A stretch of 64,000 nt of DNA, taken from assembly GCA_014526335.1 (NCBI GenBank), contig JACTAT010000010.1, positions 2,961,547-3,025,546 of the forward strand, in the 5' to 3' direction. The stretch's first letter is position 1. Each line of letters starts with the position of its first letter. This document shows, piece by piece, positions 10,857 through 21,737 of the stretch. The translations under genes were made by a program, and so were the position numbers. The DNA is from Chrysaora quinquecirrha. Its lineage: Eukaryota > Cnidaria > Scyphozoa > Semaeostomeae > Pelagiidae. The notes beneath the pieces were generated by a model. It did not search any database and was not told the DNA's origin. It saw only the letters and a program-made list of their open reading frames with translations.

Positions 10857-12947
10857 GACGAAATTCGTCAATTCTCTTATTTTGTAATTTGCGAATAAAT
10901 CTTATAATGGCTCAGAAGAAGGCTGAGATAGAACTGAAATCCTTCACGTTACTAAATCCTAAACATCGCTGTGTGAAAGTAGACCATATTCTTAGCACAT
11001 TTTTGTGATTTTTCTCCCCCCCCCCGGTCATAATCTCTCGTTGCTAATAGCCCCAGCCAGAATCCCATAGCTTAAGCTTATTCGACTCCCGGGGGTTACT
11101 TTCATTGTTCAAAGACATGTCACCTAAATTGGGTTGCTTTGCTATATTTCGGTCAACATGGTAGTATTTGGTATAATTAGGCGTGTTGTTTTAGACATGA
11201 TGGTTGAAACCCCTCAATTCTTTGAACAGTGGAGTACCCCACCCCCGATATTCACCGTCGGATATTAGTACTATGTCCGAAGACGGAGCCCCTCTTAGGG
11301 CTTAACACTACGAAACGTGCCCACTCTAGACAAAGATATTCTCATGTCTTTATTGTGACAGGCTTGTAAAATTCTAAAATCAAGAGCCGTAATCGTAGCT
11401 TAATTTTTGTAAATTTACTCACTTATTCTATCGTAGAAACGAATGAAACACAATTTTTATAAGAAAAAACCCTAATATACGAGTCCTCAGAAAATTTTTA
11501 TTTTTAGCATGTCTCTGAGAAGAAAATAGTGTCCTTATTTTTTCGGTATTAATCAGTAAGTCCTATCTGTCCTGCAAATAAAGCACAAGTTTTTTCTTTG
11601 TATCGTTCCCGCAAATAGATGAAGAATCTAGTTGTGCAGAAGTTCAGGATAGCGAAAAGAGCAGGAACATCTTTGGTCCTGCAGACTTAAAAGTTTTGGC
11701 GTCCGAAACTCCTCAGAGCTTAAACGTTAGAAACAGACCAAAACTTTTAAGTAAGACTGAGCACTATGCACTGAGTTTATACCCAAATGCCGTTCGAAAT
11801 TCACCAGTCAGAAAAGTGAAGCTCGCTGCCAAGCCAAAAGGCAGGAATTTTTTTAGGACTTCTTCTTGAAAAGAGTTTCTTATAGTATCTTATAGTTTCT
11901 ACAAGTAAAATGGTGTTTCTGTTCATTAGCGTTCTTCAAATTTCAGTTAAGCCCAATAATAATTTATTAATCTTCGTTAATTTTAGTATCAAAAATAATG
12001 TAAATTTATTAAATTCTCGAATAACAGTAAATAAGAATTTTACTTTTTATACCCAAAAAGTATGGATTATTTTTTATACATCATTACATCATAAAAGGAG
12101 CGATAAATTTTTATTTTTGTGATATTTATTTGTGTCTACTCTGTCAAAGCAATTTATAGTACTGCCTTTACAGGTTCAGCTTGCCTCTTATTGTTACCCT
12201 GAATAAATAAAGCTCCCTGCTCCCTAGCACCAGACACCTAGTTAGATTGGGGGGAGGGGGGGGGGTACCGAAAGCCCTAAGTTTTTGGCAAGGTATTCTT
12301 CAGAGCAGCTTTTTGCAAGATCTTTAAGATACTGCTAGGAGAAAACTTTTATTCTTTTTTCCGTCAGTGCTGTAAGAACCGAGCGTTTAAACAATAGGCG
12401 TCCTTACGTACGAGAAGCTGAGACATCAATTTGTAAATATTAAGCGCGATCTCCCCCAGCCCCTACAGATCATTTTAAGTTCTCTTTGGGAGGCTATAGC
12501 CCCTATTTATGGGGAGACTCCTGTTGCCAGCTTCGTGTCGTTGTGGTAACTGTGACCCTTTACCCCTTCTGGCGCTCTTCTGCTCTGCCCCCCTTTTCAA
12601 ATGGCTAATACCCCTTTCCGTTTCTTATTGTGGCCTCAGTATGATATTGTATCCAAAATCGAAACGAGGAATCTGAATTCAAACCATGTGACCAATTTTC
12701 TGTTTCCTTTCCTGCTGCTCGAAAAAGAAAGGAAGCGAAATTTTGTTTGATCGTGAAATAACAACTTATATTTTGAAAGCCTTTAAAACTTTCACTTTCG
12801 AGTATTTGCAAAGGATGTCATTTATTACGAGCTAGTTAAAATAGAGTAAAGCAAAAAATCCTTGATGGTGAGTATGTTTAGTTGTGATATTGAATTAAAT
12901 GTTTTGTTAGGCCCGTTGATTGACATTGGTATTTTTGGACAGGCTGT
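10857..12947. other. Rab32-RabB intergenic region, left arm
   Basis: No gene is seen. It holds the Rab32 poly(A) signal (10894-10899), a GGGGTAC-family MITE (11091-11240) and a short foldback at about 11690-11755 (CTTAAAAGTTTTGG inverted). It matches the right arm 50655-53230 along its length except for insertions. A run of G near 12250 may be uncertain in length. Confidence 0.5.
11091..11240. repeat. Short MITE of the GGGGTACTT family
   Basis: GGGGTTACTTTCATTGTTCAA at the left faces TTGAACAGTGGAGTACCCC at the right. The orthologous copy is at 52863-53017. Larger relatives are at 21989, 23639, 35183 and 56336. Confidence 0.65.
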
Positions 12948-12956
12948 GACACAGGT
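12948..12956. repeat. Left target-site duplication of the foldback element
   Basis: GACACAGGT occurs here and again at 21729-21737 (TGACACAGGT if counted as 10 bp). The right arm has a single copy at the corresponding site in continuous flanking sequence, so it is an empty site. Confidence 0.85.
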
Positions 12957-12969
12957 ACTGATTTATCTG

Positions 12970-13240
12970 CTTCAGCCAATTCGGAGATTCGGAGATTCGG
13001 TGATTCGGAGATTCGAAGATTCAAATACAAAAGTTTTACGAAAAATTTCTCGCAAATGGAAAAAGATAGAAAGGTGCAACTTTTATTAATGTTAAAATAG
13101 ACATTTAATCTATCACTTTCTGTGCTAAAAATTTTCCATTTCATTACCACTACGAAATTTCAGCCCATTTTAAAACTCCACTTTTCGTGCATCTCAAAGG
13201 ATGGCGAATCTCCGGGAATCTCCGGGAATCTCCGGAGGAT
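12970..13240. repeat. Outer terminal segment with short repeats
   Basis: About five copies of ATTCGGAG/ATTCGAAG (12978-13022) and three of GAATCTCCGG (13206-13240) lie between the terminus and the main array. The opposite terminus has a matching GAATCTCCGAATC (21689-21701). Confidence 0.7.
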
Positions 13241-13243
13241 CCA

Positions 13244-16200
13244 AGGGTGCCATTGTGAGAATAATAACTTTCACAAAATGGTCCAAAAAGTCTCAAAAAT
13301 ATACTCATCGGATTGTCTGCATATTTCTTTTATACTTTCTCGACTTTTTAAGACTTTTTAGCGTTATTTACTATTTTTCCCAATTTTTTGAAAACTGCCT
13401 ATGTAATGTGAACGAGTCGGCGCGTTGAGAATCAAAACAAACGAAGGGTGTCAGTGTGAGAAAAATAACTTTCACAAAATGGTCCAAAAAGTCTCAAAAA
13501 TATACTCATCAGATTGTCTGCATATTTCTTTTATACTTTCTCGACTTTTTAGGACTTTTTTGCTTTATTTACTATTTTTCCCAATTTTTCGAAAACTGCC
13601 TATGTAATGTGAACGAGTCGGCGCCTTGAGAATCAAAACAAACGAAGGGTGCCATTGTGAGAATAATAACTTTCACAAAACGGTCCAAAAAGTCTCAAAA
13701 ATATACTCCACGGATTGTCTGCATATTTCTGTCATACTTTCTCGACTTTTTAGGACTTTTTAGCTTTATTTACTATTTTTCCCAATTTTTCGAAAACTGC
13801 CTATGTAATGTGAACGAGTCGGCGCCTTGAGAATCAAAACAAACGAAGGGTGCCATTGTGAGAATAATAACTTTCACAAAATGGTCCAAAAAGTCTCAAA
13901 AATATACTCATCAGATTGTCTGCATATTTCTTTTATACTTTCTCGACTTTTTAGGACTTTTTAGCTTTATTTACTATTTTTCCCAATTTTTCGAAAACTG
14001 CCTATGTAATGTGAACGAGTCGGCGCGTTGAGAATCAAAACAAACGAAGGGTGCCAGTGTGAGAAAAATAACTTTCACAAAATGGTCCAAAAAGTCTCAA
14101 AAATATACTCATCGGATTGTCTGCATATTTCTTTTATACTTTCTCGACTTTTGAAGACTTTTTAGCGTCATTTACTATTTTTCCCAATTTTTTGAAAACT
14201 GCCTATGTAATGTGAACGGCTCCGCGCTTTGAGAAATCAAAGCAAACGAAGGGTGCCAGTGTGAGAAAAATAACTTTCACAAAATGGTCCGAAAAGTCTC
14301 AAAAATATACTCATCGGATTGTCTGCATATTTCTTTTATACTTTCTCGACTTTTCAAGACTTTTTAGCTTTATTTACTATTTTTCCCAATTTTTTGAAAA
14401 CTGCCTATGTAATGTGAACGAGTCGGCGCGTTGAGAATCAAAGCAAACGAGGGGTGCCAGTGTGAGAAAAATAACTTTCACAAAATGGTCCGAAAAGTCT
14501 CAAAAATATACTCATCAGATATTCTGCATATTTCTGTAATACTTTCTCGACTTTTCAAGACTTTTTAGCTTTATTTACTATTTTTCCCAATTTTTCGAAA
14601 ACTGCCTATGTAATGTGAACGGGTCCGCGCTTTGAGAATCAAAGCAAACGAGGGGTGCCAGTGTGAGATTAATAACTTTCACAAAATGGTCCGAAAAGTC
14701 TCAAAAATATACTCATCAGATAGTCTGCATATTTCTGTAATACTTTCTCGACTTTTCAAGACTTTTTAGCTTTATTTACTATTTTTCCCAATTTTTTGAA
14801 AACTGCCTATGTAATGTGAACGGGTCCGCGCTTTGAGAATCAAAGCAAACGAGGTGCCAGTGTGAGATTAATAACTTTCACAAAATGGTCCGAAAAGTCT
14901 CAAAAATATACTCATCAGATATTCTGCATATTTCTGTAATACTTTCTCGACTTTTCAAGACTTTTTAGCTTTATTTACTATTTTTCCCAATTTTTCGAAA
15001 ACTGCCTATGTAATGTGAACGGGTCCGCGCTTTGAGAATCAAAGCAAACGAGGGGTGCCAGTGTGAGATTAATAACTTTCACAAAATGGTCCGAAAAGTC
15101 TCAAAAATATACTCATCAGATAGTCTGCATATTTCTGTAATACTTTCTCGACTTTTCAAGACTTTTTAGCTTTATTTACTATTTTTCCCAATTTTTTGAA
15201 AACTGCCTATGTAATGTGAACGGGTCCGCGCTTTGAGAATCAAAGCAAACGAGGGGTGCCAGTGTGAGATTAATAACTTTCACAAAATGGTCCGAAAAGT
15301 CTCAAAAATATACTCATCAGATATTCTGCATATTTCTGTAATACTTTCTCGACTTTTCAAGACTTTTTAGCTTTATTTACTATTTTTCCCAATTTTTCGA
15401 AAACTGCCTATGTAATGTGAACGGGTCCGCGCTTTGAGAATCAAAGCAAACGAGGGGTGCCAGTGTGAGATTAATAACTTTCACAAAATGGTCCGAAAAG
15501 TCTCAAAAATATACTCATCAGATAGTCTGCATATTTCTGTAATACTTTCTCGACTTTTCAAGACTTTTTAGCTTTATTTACTATTTTTCCCAATTTTTCG
15601 AAAACTGCCTATGTAATGTGAACGAGTCGGCGCCTTGAGAATCAAAATAAACGAAGGGTGCCATTGTGAGAATAATAACTTTCACAAAATGGTCCAAAAA
15701 GTCTTAAAAATATACTCATCAGATTGTCTGCATATTTCTTTTATACTTTCTCGACTTTTTAGGACTTTTTAGCTTTATTTACTATTTTTCCCAATTTTTC
15801 GAAAACTGCCTATGTAATGTGAACGAGTCGGCGCGTTGAGAATCAAAACAAACGAAGGGTGCCAGTGTGAGAAAAATAACTTTCACAAAATGGTCCAAAA
15901 AGTCTCAAAAATATACTCATCGGATTGTCTGCATATTTCTTTTATACTTTCTCGACTTTTGAAGACTTTTTAGCGTCATTTACTATTTTTCCCAATTTTT
16001 TGAAAACTGCCTATGTAATGTGAACGGCTCCGCGCTTTGAGAATCAAAACAAACGAAAGGTGCCAGTGTGAGAAAAATAACTTTCACAAAATGGTCCAAA
16101 AAGTCTCAAAAATATACTCATCAGATTGTCTGCATATTTCTTTTATACTTTCTCGACTTTTTAAGACTTTTTAGCGTCATTTACTATTTTTCCCAATTTT

Positions 16201-16935
16201 TTGAAAACTGCCTATGTAATGTGAACGGCTCCGCGCTTTGAGAATCAAAACAAACGAAGGGTGCCAGTGTGAGAAAAATAACTTTCACAAAATGGTCCAA
16301 AAAGTCTCAAAAATATACTCATCGGATTGTCTGCATATTTCTTTTATACTTTCTCGACTTTTCAAGACTTTTTAGCTTTATTTACTATTTTTCCCAATTT
16401 TTTGAAAACTGCCTATGTAATGTGAACGAGTCGGCGCGTTGAGAATCAAAACAAACGAAGGGTGCCAGTGTGAGAAAAATAACTTTCACAAAATGGTCCA
16501 AAAAGTCTCAAAAATATACTCATCGGATTGTCTGCATATTTCTTTTATACTTTCTCGACTTTTTAAGACTTTTTAGCGTTATTTACTATTTTTCCCAATT
16601 TTTCGAAAACTGCCTATGTAATGTGAACGAGTCGGCGCGTTGAGAATCAAAACAAACGAAGGGTGCCAGTGTGAGAAAAATAACTTTCACAAAATGGTCC
16701 AAAAAGTCTCAAAAATATACTCATCGGATTGTCTGCATATTTCTTTTATACTTTCTCGACTTTTCAAGACTTTTTAGCTTTATTTACTATTTTTCCCAAT
16801 TTTTTGAAAACTGCCTATGTAATGTGAACGAGTCCGCGCTTTGAGAATCAAAGCAAACGAAGGGTGCCATTGTGAGAATAATAACTTTCACAAAATGGTC
16901 GAAAAAGTCTCAAAAATATACTCCACACATTTTAC
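13244..16935 (+). repeat. Tandem array, ~19 units of ~201 bp
   Basis: Each unit starts GGGTGCCAGTGTGAGAAAAA and carries ACTTTCACAAAATGGTCC, GTCTCAAAAATATACTCATC and CTGCCTATGTAATGTGAACG. Unit starts fall near 13244, 13446, 13646, 13849 and so on to 16861. Between about 14450 and 15640 the units alternate in type (AGATATTCTGC then AGATAGTCTGC), which is a ~400-bp dimer repeated three times. Short ORFs inside the array are by-products of the repeat. The array forms the long left inverted terminus of the transposon. Confidence 0.95.
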
Positions 16936-17343
16936 AGTAATTTAACTTCGTTATTTATGTATGAAAACTAACAGGTGCATCATAACCTTTATATTCCCAG
17001 TAGAAATTAAACTAATGTTCTTATCAAAGGCGTAAGATTTAGATAATCATTCATATACTGTATAGGTAAACTTGTTCAAAAATGGAGTTCACTTTCTCAA
17101 AAGAGCTGCAGGTTCAATCATTATCACTACATAATGTCCTGTTTAGATATATCCATTGCTTATAATAAATCAAAATAGCTAATAACCAACATACACTCAT
17201 ACAATCATATTCAAATTTTCAAAAAGTGAACATTGCATTTCGTGCAACATAATAACCCAGATATCGCAAATATATTCACCTGCTTATTTATTCTTTTCTC
17301 GCAGGGGTCCGAGGGGTTTAGTCGGGTTCAGTAATATAGTCAG
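16936..17343. other. Noncoding segment between array and ORFs
   Basis: About 400 bp of AT-rich unique sequence, on the 3' side of the - strand gene. No ORF or clear signal is recognised; it probably holds the 3' UTR. Confidence 0.4.
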
Positions 17344-18696
17344 CTACTCATCTTGCAAAAATCGTTTGAGTGCAGCAAAAGGCAGTTCGTTGTCTGACAC
17401 ACGAAGGTTGTGAAATACTGGAACATTTATGTCATGGTCTGGTATTTTATCCCACAAGTCCTTGTCTTTGCACCGCATGTTATATTTATCTGTAGTTGTT
17501 GTACCGCGCAGTGCCCTATATGTAACCCAGTGGCGAATTTGTGGCAAATCCGAGCATCGAACTTTCAGATCTCTTAGAGTCATTAAACAATAGCCAAATA
17601 TGCACGCAAACAAACCGCAGCTAACAGCATCTGATTGTTGTTGCAAGCCAAAGTCGTGTAGAGCAATACACTTATATGCTTTCAAATTGGTCGCAAGCTT
17701 CCGATGTGCATTGGCTTTCGCTATGTATTTCAAAATAGCCCCAAAGACTGCTTCGTCTGCTTTCCTGGATGGCAAGGAATCGCAATGAACTATTACTTTA
17801 TTTTTTGTATAGAGCCCTGCTATACTCCAGTGATTACCTTGGTGGTATGGGAAAAGAACGAGGTCACCTGAGAAATGCATTGCGCTTTTCATCAGAGCAC
17901 GACATAGCGTTCCTTGCTGAGGTAGACCCGCAAATACTGCTGTTAGAAATTGTGTTTCAAGAACATGAGTTTCCATTGCTTCATCGTCCTCACCCCCATT
18001 TATATTTGTGGCTGCATCGCACAGGCAGTAATACAATATATCTGACGGCATTTCATAACTTCCCATTGTTGTTCTCACATCAGCTAATGAAATACAATCG
18101 TTTTTGTACTTGCAGTCCCCAAACCAAATTTTCTCTAGCATCTCTATGTCATAATTTTTCACGTCAGAGAACCACGGATCCGGAATATTAGGATTTGTCA
18201 GAAACTGGCTCTTGACATAGAATAACAGGCGAGCTCTTTTTTGTGCAGTTTTCGATTTTAGATATAATGATTTCGACACGCGTTTCATATGGGAATCATT
18301 AAATCTTATGGCATTATCAGTGGAGTCGAATAGAGTGCAGACATAATGACCAGTACCCGTATTGCTATGCCCACTGTACTCTACAACAGCAATCAATGTA
18401 TATTCTGATTTACATTCACCAGTCAGACCTAGCAATATATGTTGTACTTCTAATTCTGGGGAAATCTTAAATGGAGCGTTATCAATTTCTGCAGACTTAG
18501 TCTTTTCAACGAAACCTACTCTGTCTAGCATGATTGGTAAAACCCCGGCGCAAACATTAAAACTGCCTGTTGATGTATCTAGAGTCGCCTGGCTGACATT
18601 CACAAATGGAACTCTCCGTATTCTGCTCTGAAATTGTGCTCCAGTCCCACAGCAATGACTGCACACTACAACCGTTGTAACCTCTATGACCTGCAT
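17344..18696 (-). CDS. Transposon protein, C-terminal part: USP His-box and Ulp1 protease domain
   Basis: 450-codon frame. Residues 12-15 (CSHC) look like the second half of a USP zinc ribbon. Residues 116-134 (GHYVCTLF...RFNDS) match the USP His/Asn-Asp box. Residues 285-375 resemble a C48 (Ulp1/SENP) SUMO protease: NHWSIAGL (H289), HCDSL (D306) and QQQSDAVSCG (Gln 352-354, Cys360). USPs remove ubiquitin and Ulp1 enzymes remove SUMO; having both in one protein is rare. The frame overlaps the upstream ORF by 140 nt with a stop just before its first ATG, so it is almost certainly the continuation of the upstream ORF after a frameshift and not a separate gene. Ulp1 domains are known in some Mutator-like and other transposons; the role here is unknown. 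Confidence 0.8.
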   Translation of the reverse strand: MQVIEVTTVVVCSHCCGTGAQFQSRIRRVPFVNVSQATLDTSTGSFNVCAGVLPIMLDRVGFVEKTKSAEIDNAPFKISPELEVQHILLGLTGECKSEYTLIAVVEYSGHSNTGTGHYVCTLFDSTDNAIRFNDSHMKRVSKSLYLKSKTAQKRARLLFYVKSQFLTNPNIPDPWFSDVKNYDIEMLEKIWFGDCKYKNDCISLADVRTTMGSYEMPSDILYYCLCDAATNINGGEDDEAMETHVLETQFLTAVFAGLPQQGTLCRALMKSAMHFSGDLVLFPYHQGNHWSIAGLYTKNKVIVHCDSLPSRKADEAVFGAILKYIAKANAHRKLATNLKAYKCIALHDFGLQQQSDAVSCGLFACIFGYCLMTLRDLKVRCSDLPQIRHWVTYRALRGTTTTDKYNMRCKDKDLWDKIPDHDINVPVFHNLRVSDNELPFAALKRFLQDE

Positions 18697-20413
18697 CTAC
18701 ATGGAGCAATATGTTAGATTCGACCATTCCACTGATATCATCACACACCATGCATTTCGTTATACGAGCGCTGCGAACTTCCAAAACACCGTGCATGCCA
18801 TTGTCACTAGCATTACAAATTCTGTCGAACAATGGCTTCATCATTTCTGCCGGGTCTTGCTGAAGTTGTAAGACACCACCGGTAAGATGGGAAACTAATT
18901 TTTTCATAGCAGCAGTGTATCGCAATGATGCACCGCAATCAGCTGTGAGGTCTCGGTGTATGGCATTGAGGATTTCGCACATAACGGCTGTCGGCCGCAA
19001 ATCAAAAAGCCTAAAAATGACCGACCCACAGAGAACATGTAGGACACTATTCATCCAGCAAACATTATAGTTGTTACAGATTCCCCTCTTGCTTAGGATA
19101 CTTAAGGGACCTATATGGAATTCTTCGTGTACAGAAGTAGGAGAAAAAGAATGATTCTTTATTTTCTGCTTAACATCATCGTCTAACTTTAACCATGCTG
19201 CTGTCTGTGATTTAATTTGAAGAGGGCAGTAATCGCGAATTTCGAATCTTTTGCGATTCAGATAGTTATTGAAGCCACCAAGATGCTCTCTGGCGCAGCT
19301 AGGGCAAGTATACAAGGCAACAGCGCAAGCGAACTCATCGTCGATAAATACACATTTTGTATGAAACCATCGTGCGCATACGTCACAGATAATCCAACCT
19401 TCGACTTCTCCATTTGGGCTTGGATTTGGTGCGTCTGTTTCCTTACACCTTTCACATACAGAACCATCTTCTTCAATCACCTTTCTATACTTATCTTTAT
19501 CTGTGTCTGACAACTGTTCCCATTCTCTCACAAGTGTCCTTTTCGTGTCCTCCATCCTGCCACCACTTACTCTTCTAGCATAATCGAAATTTTGGTTTCT
19601 GAAAGCGCTGTAGCCAGCTATGTCAAGGGGACTCGACTGTGTTCTTTGTTCCTCTGTCTTTTCTGGGGTTCCATCTACTTTTTCTCCCTTCTTTTCCCTT
19701 ATAGAGGTAGACTGCATCGTTTTCCCGGCTTGGCTATTATTCATTAGTAACTCCTCAATATTAACTTGATGTTTTTGTTTCTTTCGCTTCCCCTTGCCCT
19801 TCTTGACATTTCGGCTGTCAGGTACTGAATGGTCTGATTTGTTTTCTTTTTTCAATTTCTCTTCTTTCTCAGTGTTCGTAGCACAAAAGTGTAGTGGTTG
19901 TTTTGGAGGTTTTTGGTACGTTCCAATTTTGCTATGTCTTTTTGCAGGTCTGGGCTTGGCATTTTTGTTCCATTTCTCTTCTACGGTATGTAAAGTGGAG
20001 TTATCGTCACAGTAATCTTGATGATCATCCTTATCATCGGGTAGTTTACTAAGAAACTTTGACCACTGGTTAAATTTTCTCTTCTTTGCCTTGTTGTCGT
20101 CTTTTTTCGTCTCCTGCAGACCCAGCAGTAGCCCAACAACGAACTGTCTTCGCAAGCCACGAATGTCACTGTAACATTTTTCGACAAATTTATCGATAGG
20201 CAAGTGCAACTTCATTTTGTCTTTTTTCTTCATGCTGAAGAATTGCTCTGAGTACGCATTCGTCGTGTTACTTTCAAGAAAATTTCTACCAGGTCCTGAT
20301 GGTATGTTTACTTCGTACCGTTCGTTGTGATGCCTAGGATCAATAATGCACAAGTTTCCCCACATTGCAATAAACGGTAGTTTCTCCCTCACCCATTGGT
20401 AATACCTTGGCAT
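18557..20413 (-). CDS. Transposon protein, N-terminal part: HMG-like box, PHD finger, USP Cys-box
   Basis: 618-codon frame. Residues 1-100 contain SNTTNAYSEQFF, which resembles the TNNxxE region near the end of MULE-type transposases (tentative). Residues 100-260 are a basic, low-complexity linker. Residues 265-315 resemble an HMG box (WEQLSDTDKDKYRK). Residues 319-373 form a PHD finger (CERC, CDVCARWFH, CPSC). Residues 444-460 are a USP Cys-box (GICNNYNVCWMNS, Cys452), followed by QQDPAEMM and a CMVC zinc-ribbon half at 554-557. The frame stays open upstream of this ATG as an acidic stretch to about 20566, where TTTTATACTTTAG could act as a splice acceptor, so the true start may lie further 5'. 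Confidence 0.8.
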   Translation of the reverse strand: MPRYYQWVREKLPFIAMWGNLCIIDPRHHNERYEVNIPSGPGRNFLESNTTNAYSEQFFSMKKKDKMKLHLPIDKFVEKCYSDIRGLRRQFVVGLLLGLQETKKDDNKAKKRKFNQWSKFLSKLPDDKDDHQDYCDDNSTLHTVEEKWNKNAKPRPAKRHSKIGTYQKPPKQPLHFCATNTEKEEKLKKENKSDHSVPDSRNVKKGKGKRKKQKHQVNIEELLMNNSQAGKTMQSTSIREKKGEKVDGTPEKTEEQRTQSSPLDIAGYSAFRNQNFDYARRVSGGRMEDTKRTLVREWEQLSDTDKDKYRKVIEEDGSVCERCKETDAPNPSPNGEVEGWIICDVCARWFHTKCVFIDDEFACAVALYTCPSCAREHLGGFNNYLNRKRFEIRDYCPLQIKSQTAAWLKLDDDVKQKIKNHSFSPTSVHEEFHIGPLSILSKRGICNNYNVCWMNSVLHVLCGSVIFRLFDLRPTAVMCEILNAIHRDLTADCGASLRYTAAMKKLVSHLTGGVLQLQQDPAEMMKPLFDRICNASDNGMHGVLEVRSARITKCMVCDDISGMVESNILLHVDAGHRGYNGCSVQSLLWDWSTISEQNTESSICECQPGDSRYINRQF

Positions 20414-20574
20414 GTAATACCTGTTCTGCTGGTCACTGTCGGATTCAAAGTTATTGCTGTTTGGGTTTGAATCATGATTCTCTTTTTCAATTTTCGTGCC
20501 AGACTTTGACCTATTTTTTGCTTCATCTTCCGTACTTTTCTCAGCATGTTCTTCCTTGTCTTTCTAAAGTATAA

Positions 20575-21660
20575 AAGAAATATGCAGACAATCCGATGAG
20601 TATATTTTTGAGACTTTTCGGACCATTTTGTGAAAGTTATTTTTCTCACACTGGCACCCTTCGTTTGCTTTGATTTCTCAACGCGCCGACTCGTTCACAT
20701 TACATAGGCAGTTTTCGAAAAATTGGGAAAAATAGTAAATGACGCTAAATAGTCTTAAAAAGTAGAGAAAGTATGAAAGAAATATGCATACTATCGGATG
20801 AGTATATTTTTGAGACTTTTCGGACCATTTTGTGAAAGTTATTTTTCTCACACTGGCACCCTTCGTTTGTTTTGATTCTCAAGGCGCCGACTCGTTCACA
20901 TTACATAGGCAGTTTTCGAAAAATTGGGAAAAATAGTAAATGACGCTAAATAGTCTTAAAAAGTAGAGAAAGTATGAAAGAAATATGCAGACTATCGGAT
21001 GAGTATATTTTTGAGACTTTTCGGACCATTTTGTGAAAGTTATTTTTCTCACACTGGCACCCTTCGTTTGCTTTGATTCTCAACGCGCCGACTCGTTCAC
21101 ATTACATAGGCAGTTTTCGAAAAATTGGGAAAAATAGTAAATGACGCTAAATAGTCTTAAAAAGTAAAGAAAGTATGAAAGAAATATGCAGAAAATATGT
21201 GGAGTATATTTTTTAGTCTTTTTGGACCATTTTGGGAAAGTTATTTTTCTCATACTGGCACCCTTCGTTTGCTTTGATTCTCAACGCGCCGACTCGTTCA
21301 CATTACGTAGGCAGTTTTCGAAAAATTGGGAAAAATAGTAAATAACGCTAAAATGTCTTAAAAAGAAGAGAAAGTATGACAAAAATATGCAAACAACCTG
21401 TACAGCATTTTGTAAAAATTTTCCGGGTGATTTTCTGAAAGTTATTTTTCTCACAACTGCACCCTTCGTTGTTGCGAAATCGAGATAGCCAACCGAATGG
21501 TATTTCTTACAAGGTTATCTTCGAAAAATGGGTAAAAATAATAAACTTGCTCTAAAAGTCCTAAAAGATAGAGAAAGTATGAAAGAAATATCCAAACAAT
21601 CCATCCAGTAACTTAATACAACTTCTTTCATCAATTTGTTTAAGTTATTTTTCTCAAACT
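20575..21660 (-). repeat. Inverted tandem array, 5-6 units
   Basis: The same ~200-bp unit as at 13244-16935 but in opposite orientation, with GGTGCCAGTGTGAG-type starts on the - strand near 20655, 20855, 21057 and 21258 and two decayed units near 21440 and 21650. Units decay toward the outer end. It forms the second inverted terminus of the transposon and abuts the 5' side of the coding region. Confidence 0.95.
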
Positions 21661-21728
21661 GTCTGTAACAACCCTCCCGCGCAGATTGAATCTCCGAATC
21701 AACAATCTTCGATCACAGATAAACGAAT

Positions 21729-21737
21729 GACACAGGT
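21729..21737. repeat. Right target-site duplication of the foldback element
   Basis: GACACAGGT, identical to 12948-12956. From here on the sequence again matches the right arm (50640 downward). Confidence 0.85.

Larger units (their letters stand above)
12957..21728 (-). mobile_element. 8.77-kb Foldback/MULE-like transposon with USP-Ulp1 gene
   Basis: It is bounded by a 9- or 10-bp target duplication, with a clean empty site in the right arm near 50640-50655. The termini share TTTATCTG and ATTCGGAGATTC in inverse orientation (12962-12990; 21682-21725). Inside each end is a tandem array of a ~200-bp unit, and the two arrays are in opposite orientation (13244-16935 and 20575-21660). Between them lies one - strand gene in two overlapping frames. 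Duplication length and arrayed inverted ends match Foldback elements and Mutator-like elements. No full transposase is seen, so this copy is probably non-autonomous or internally deleted. Confidence 0.85.

Noticed and set aside
13201..13607. Several 60-79 codon + strand frames inside the tandem array
   Set aside because: They repeat with the ~200-bp unit, change frame between units and resemble no protein; they are by-products of the repeat.
13244..16935. Array considered as a CRISPR
   Set aside because: Units are ~200 bp and homogeneous throughout with no short repeat/unique spacer pattern, and the DNA is clearly eukaryotic.
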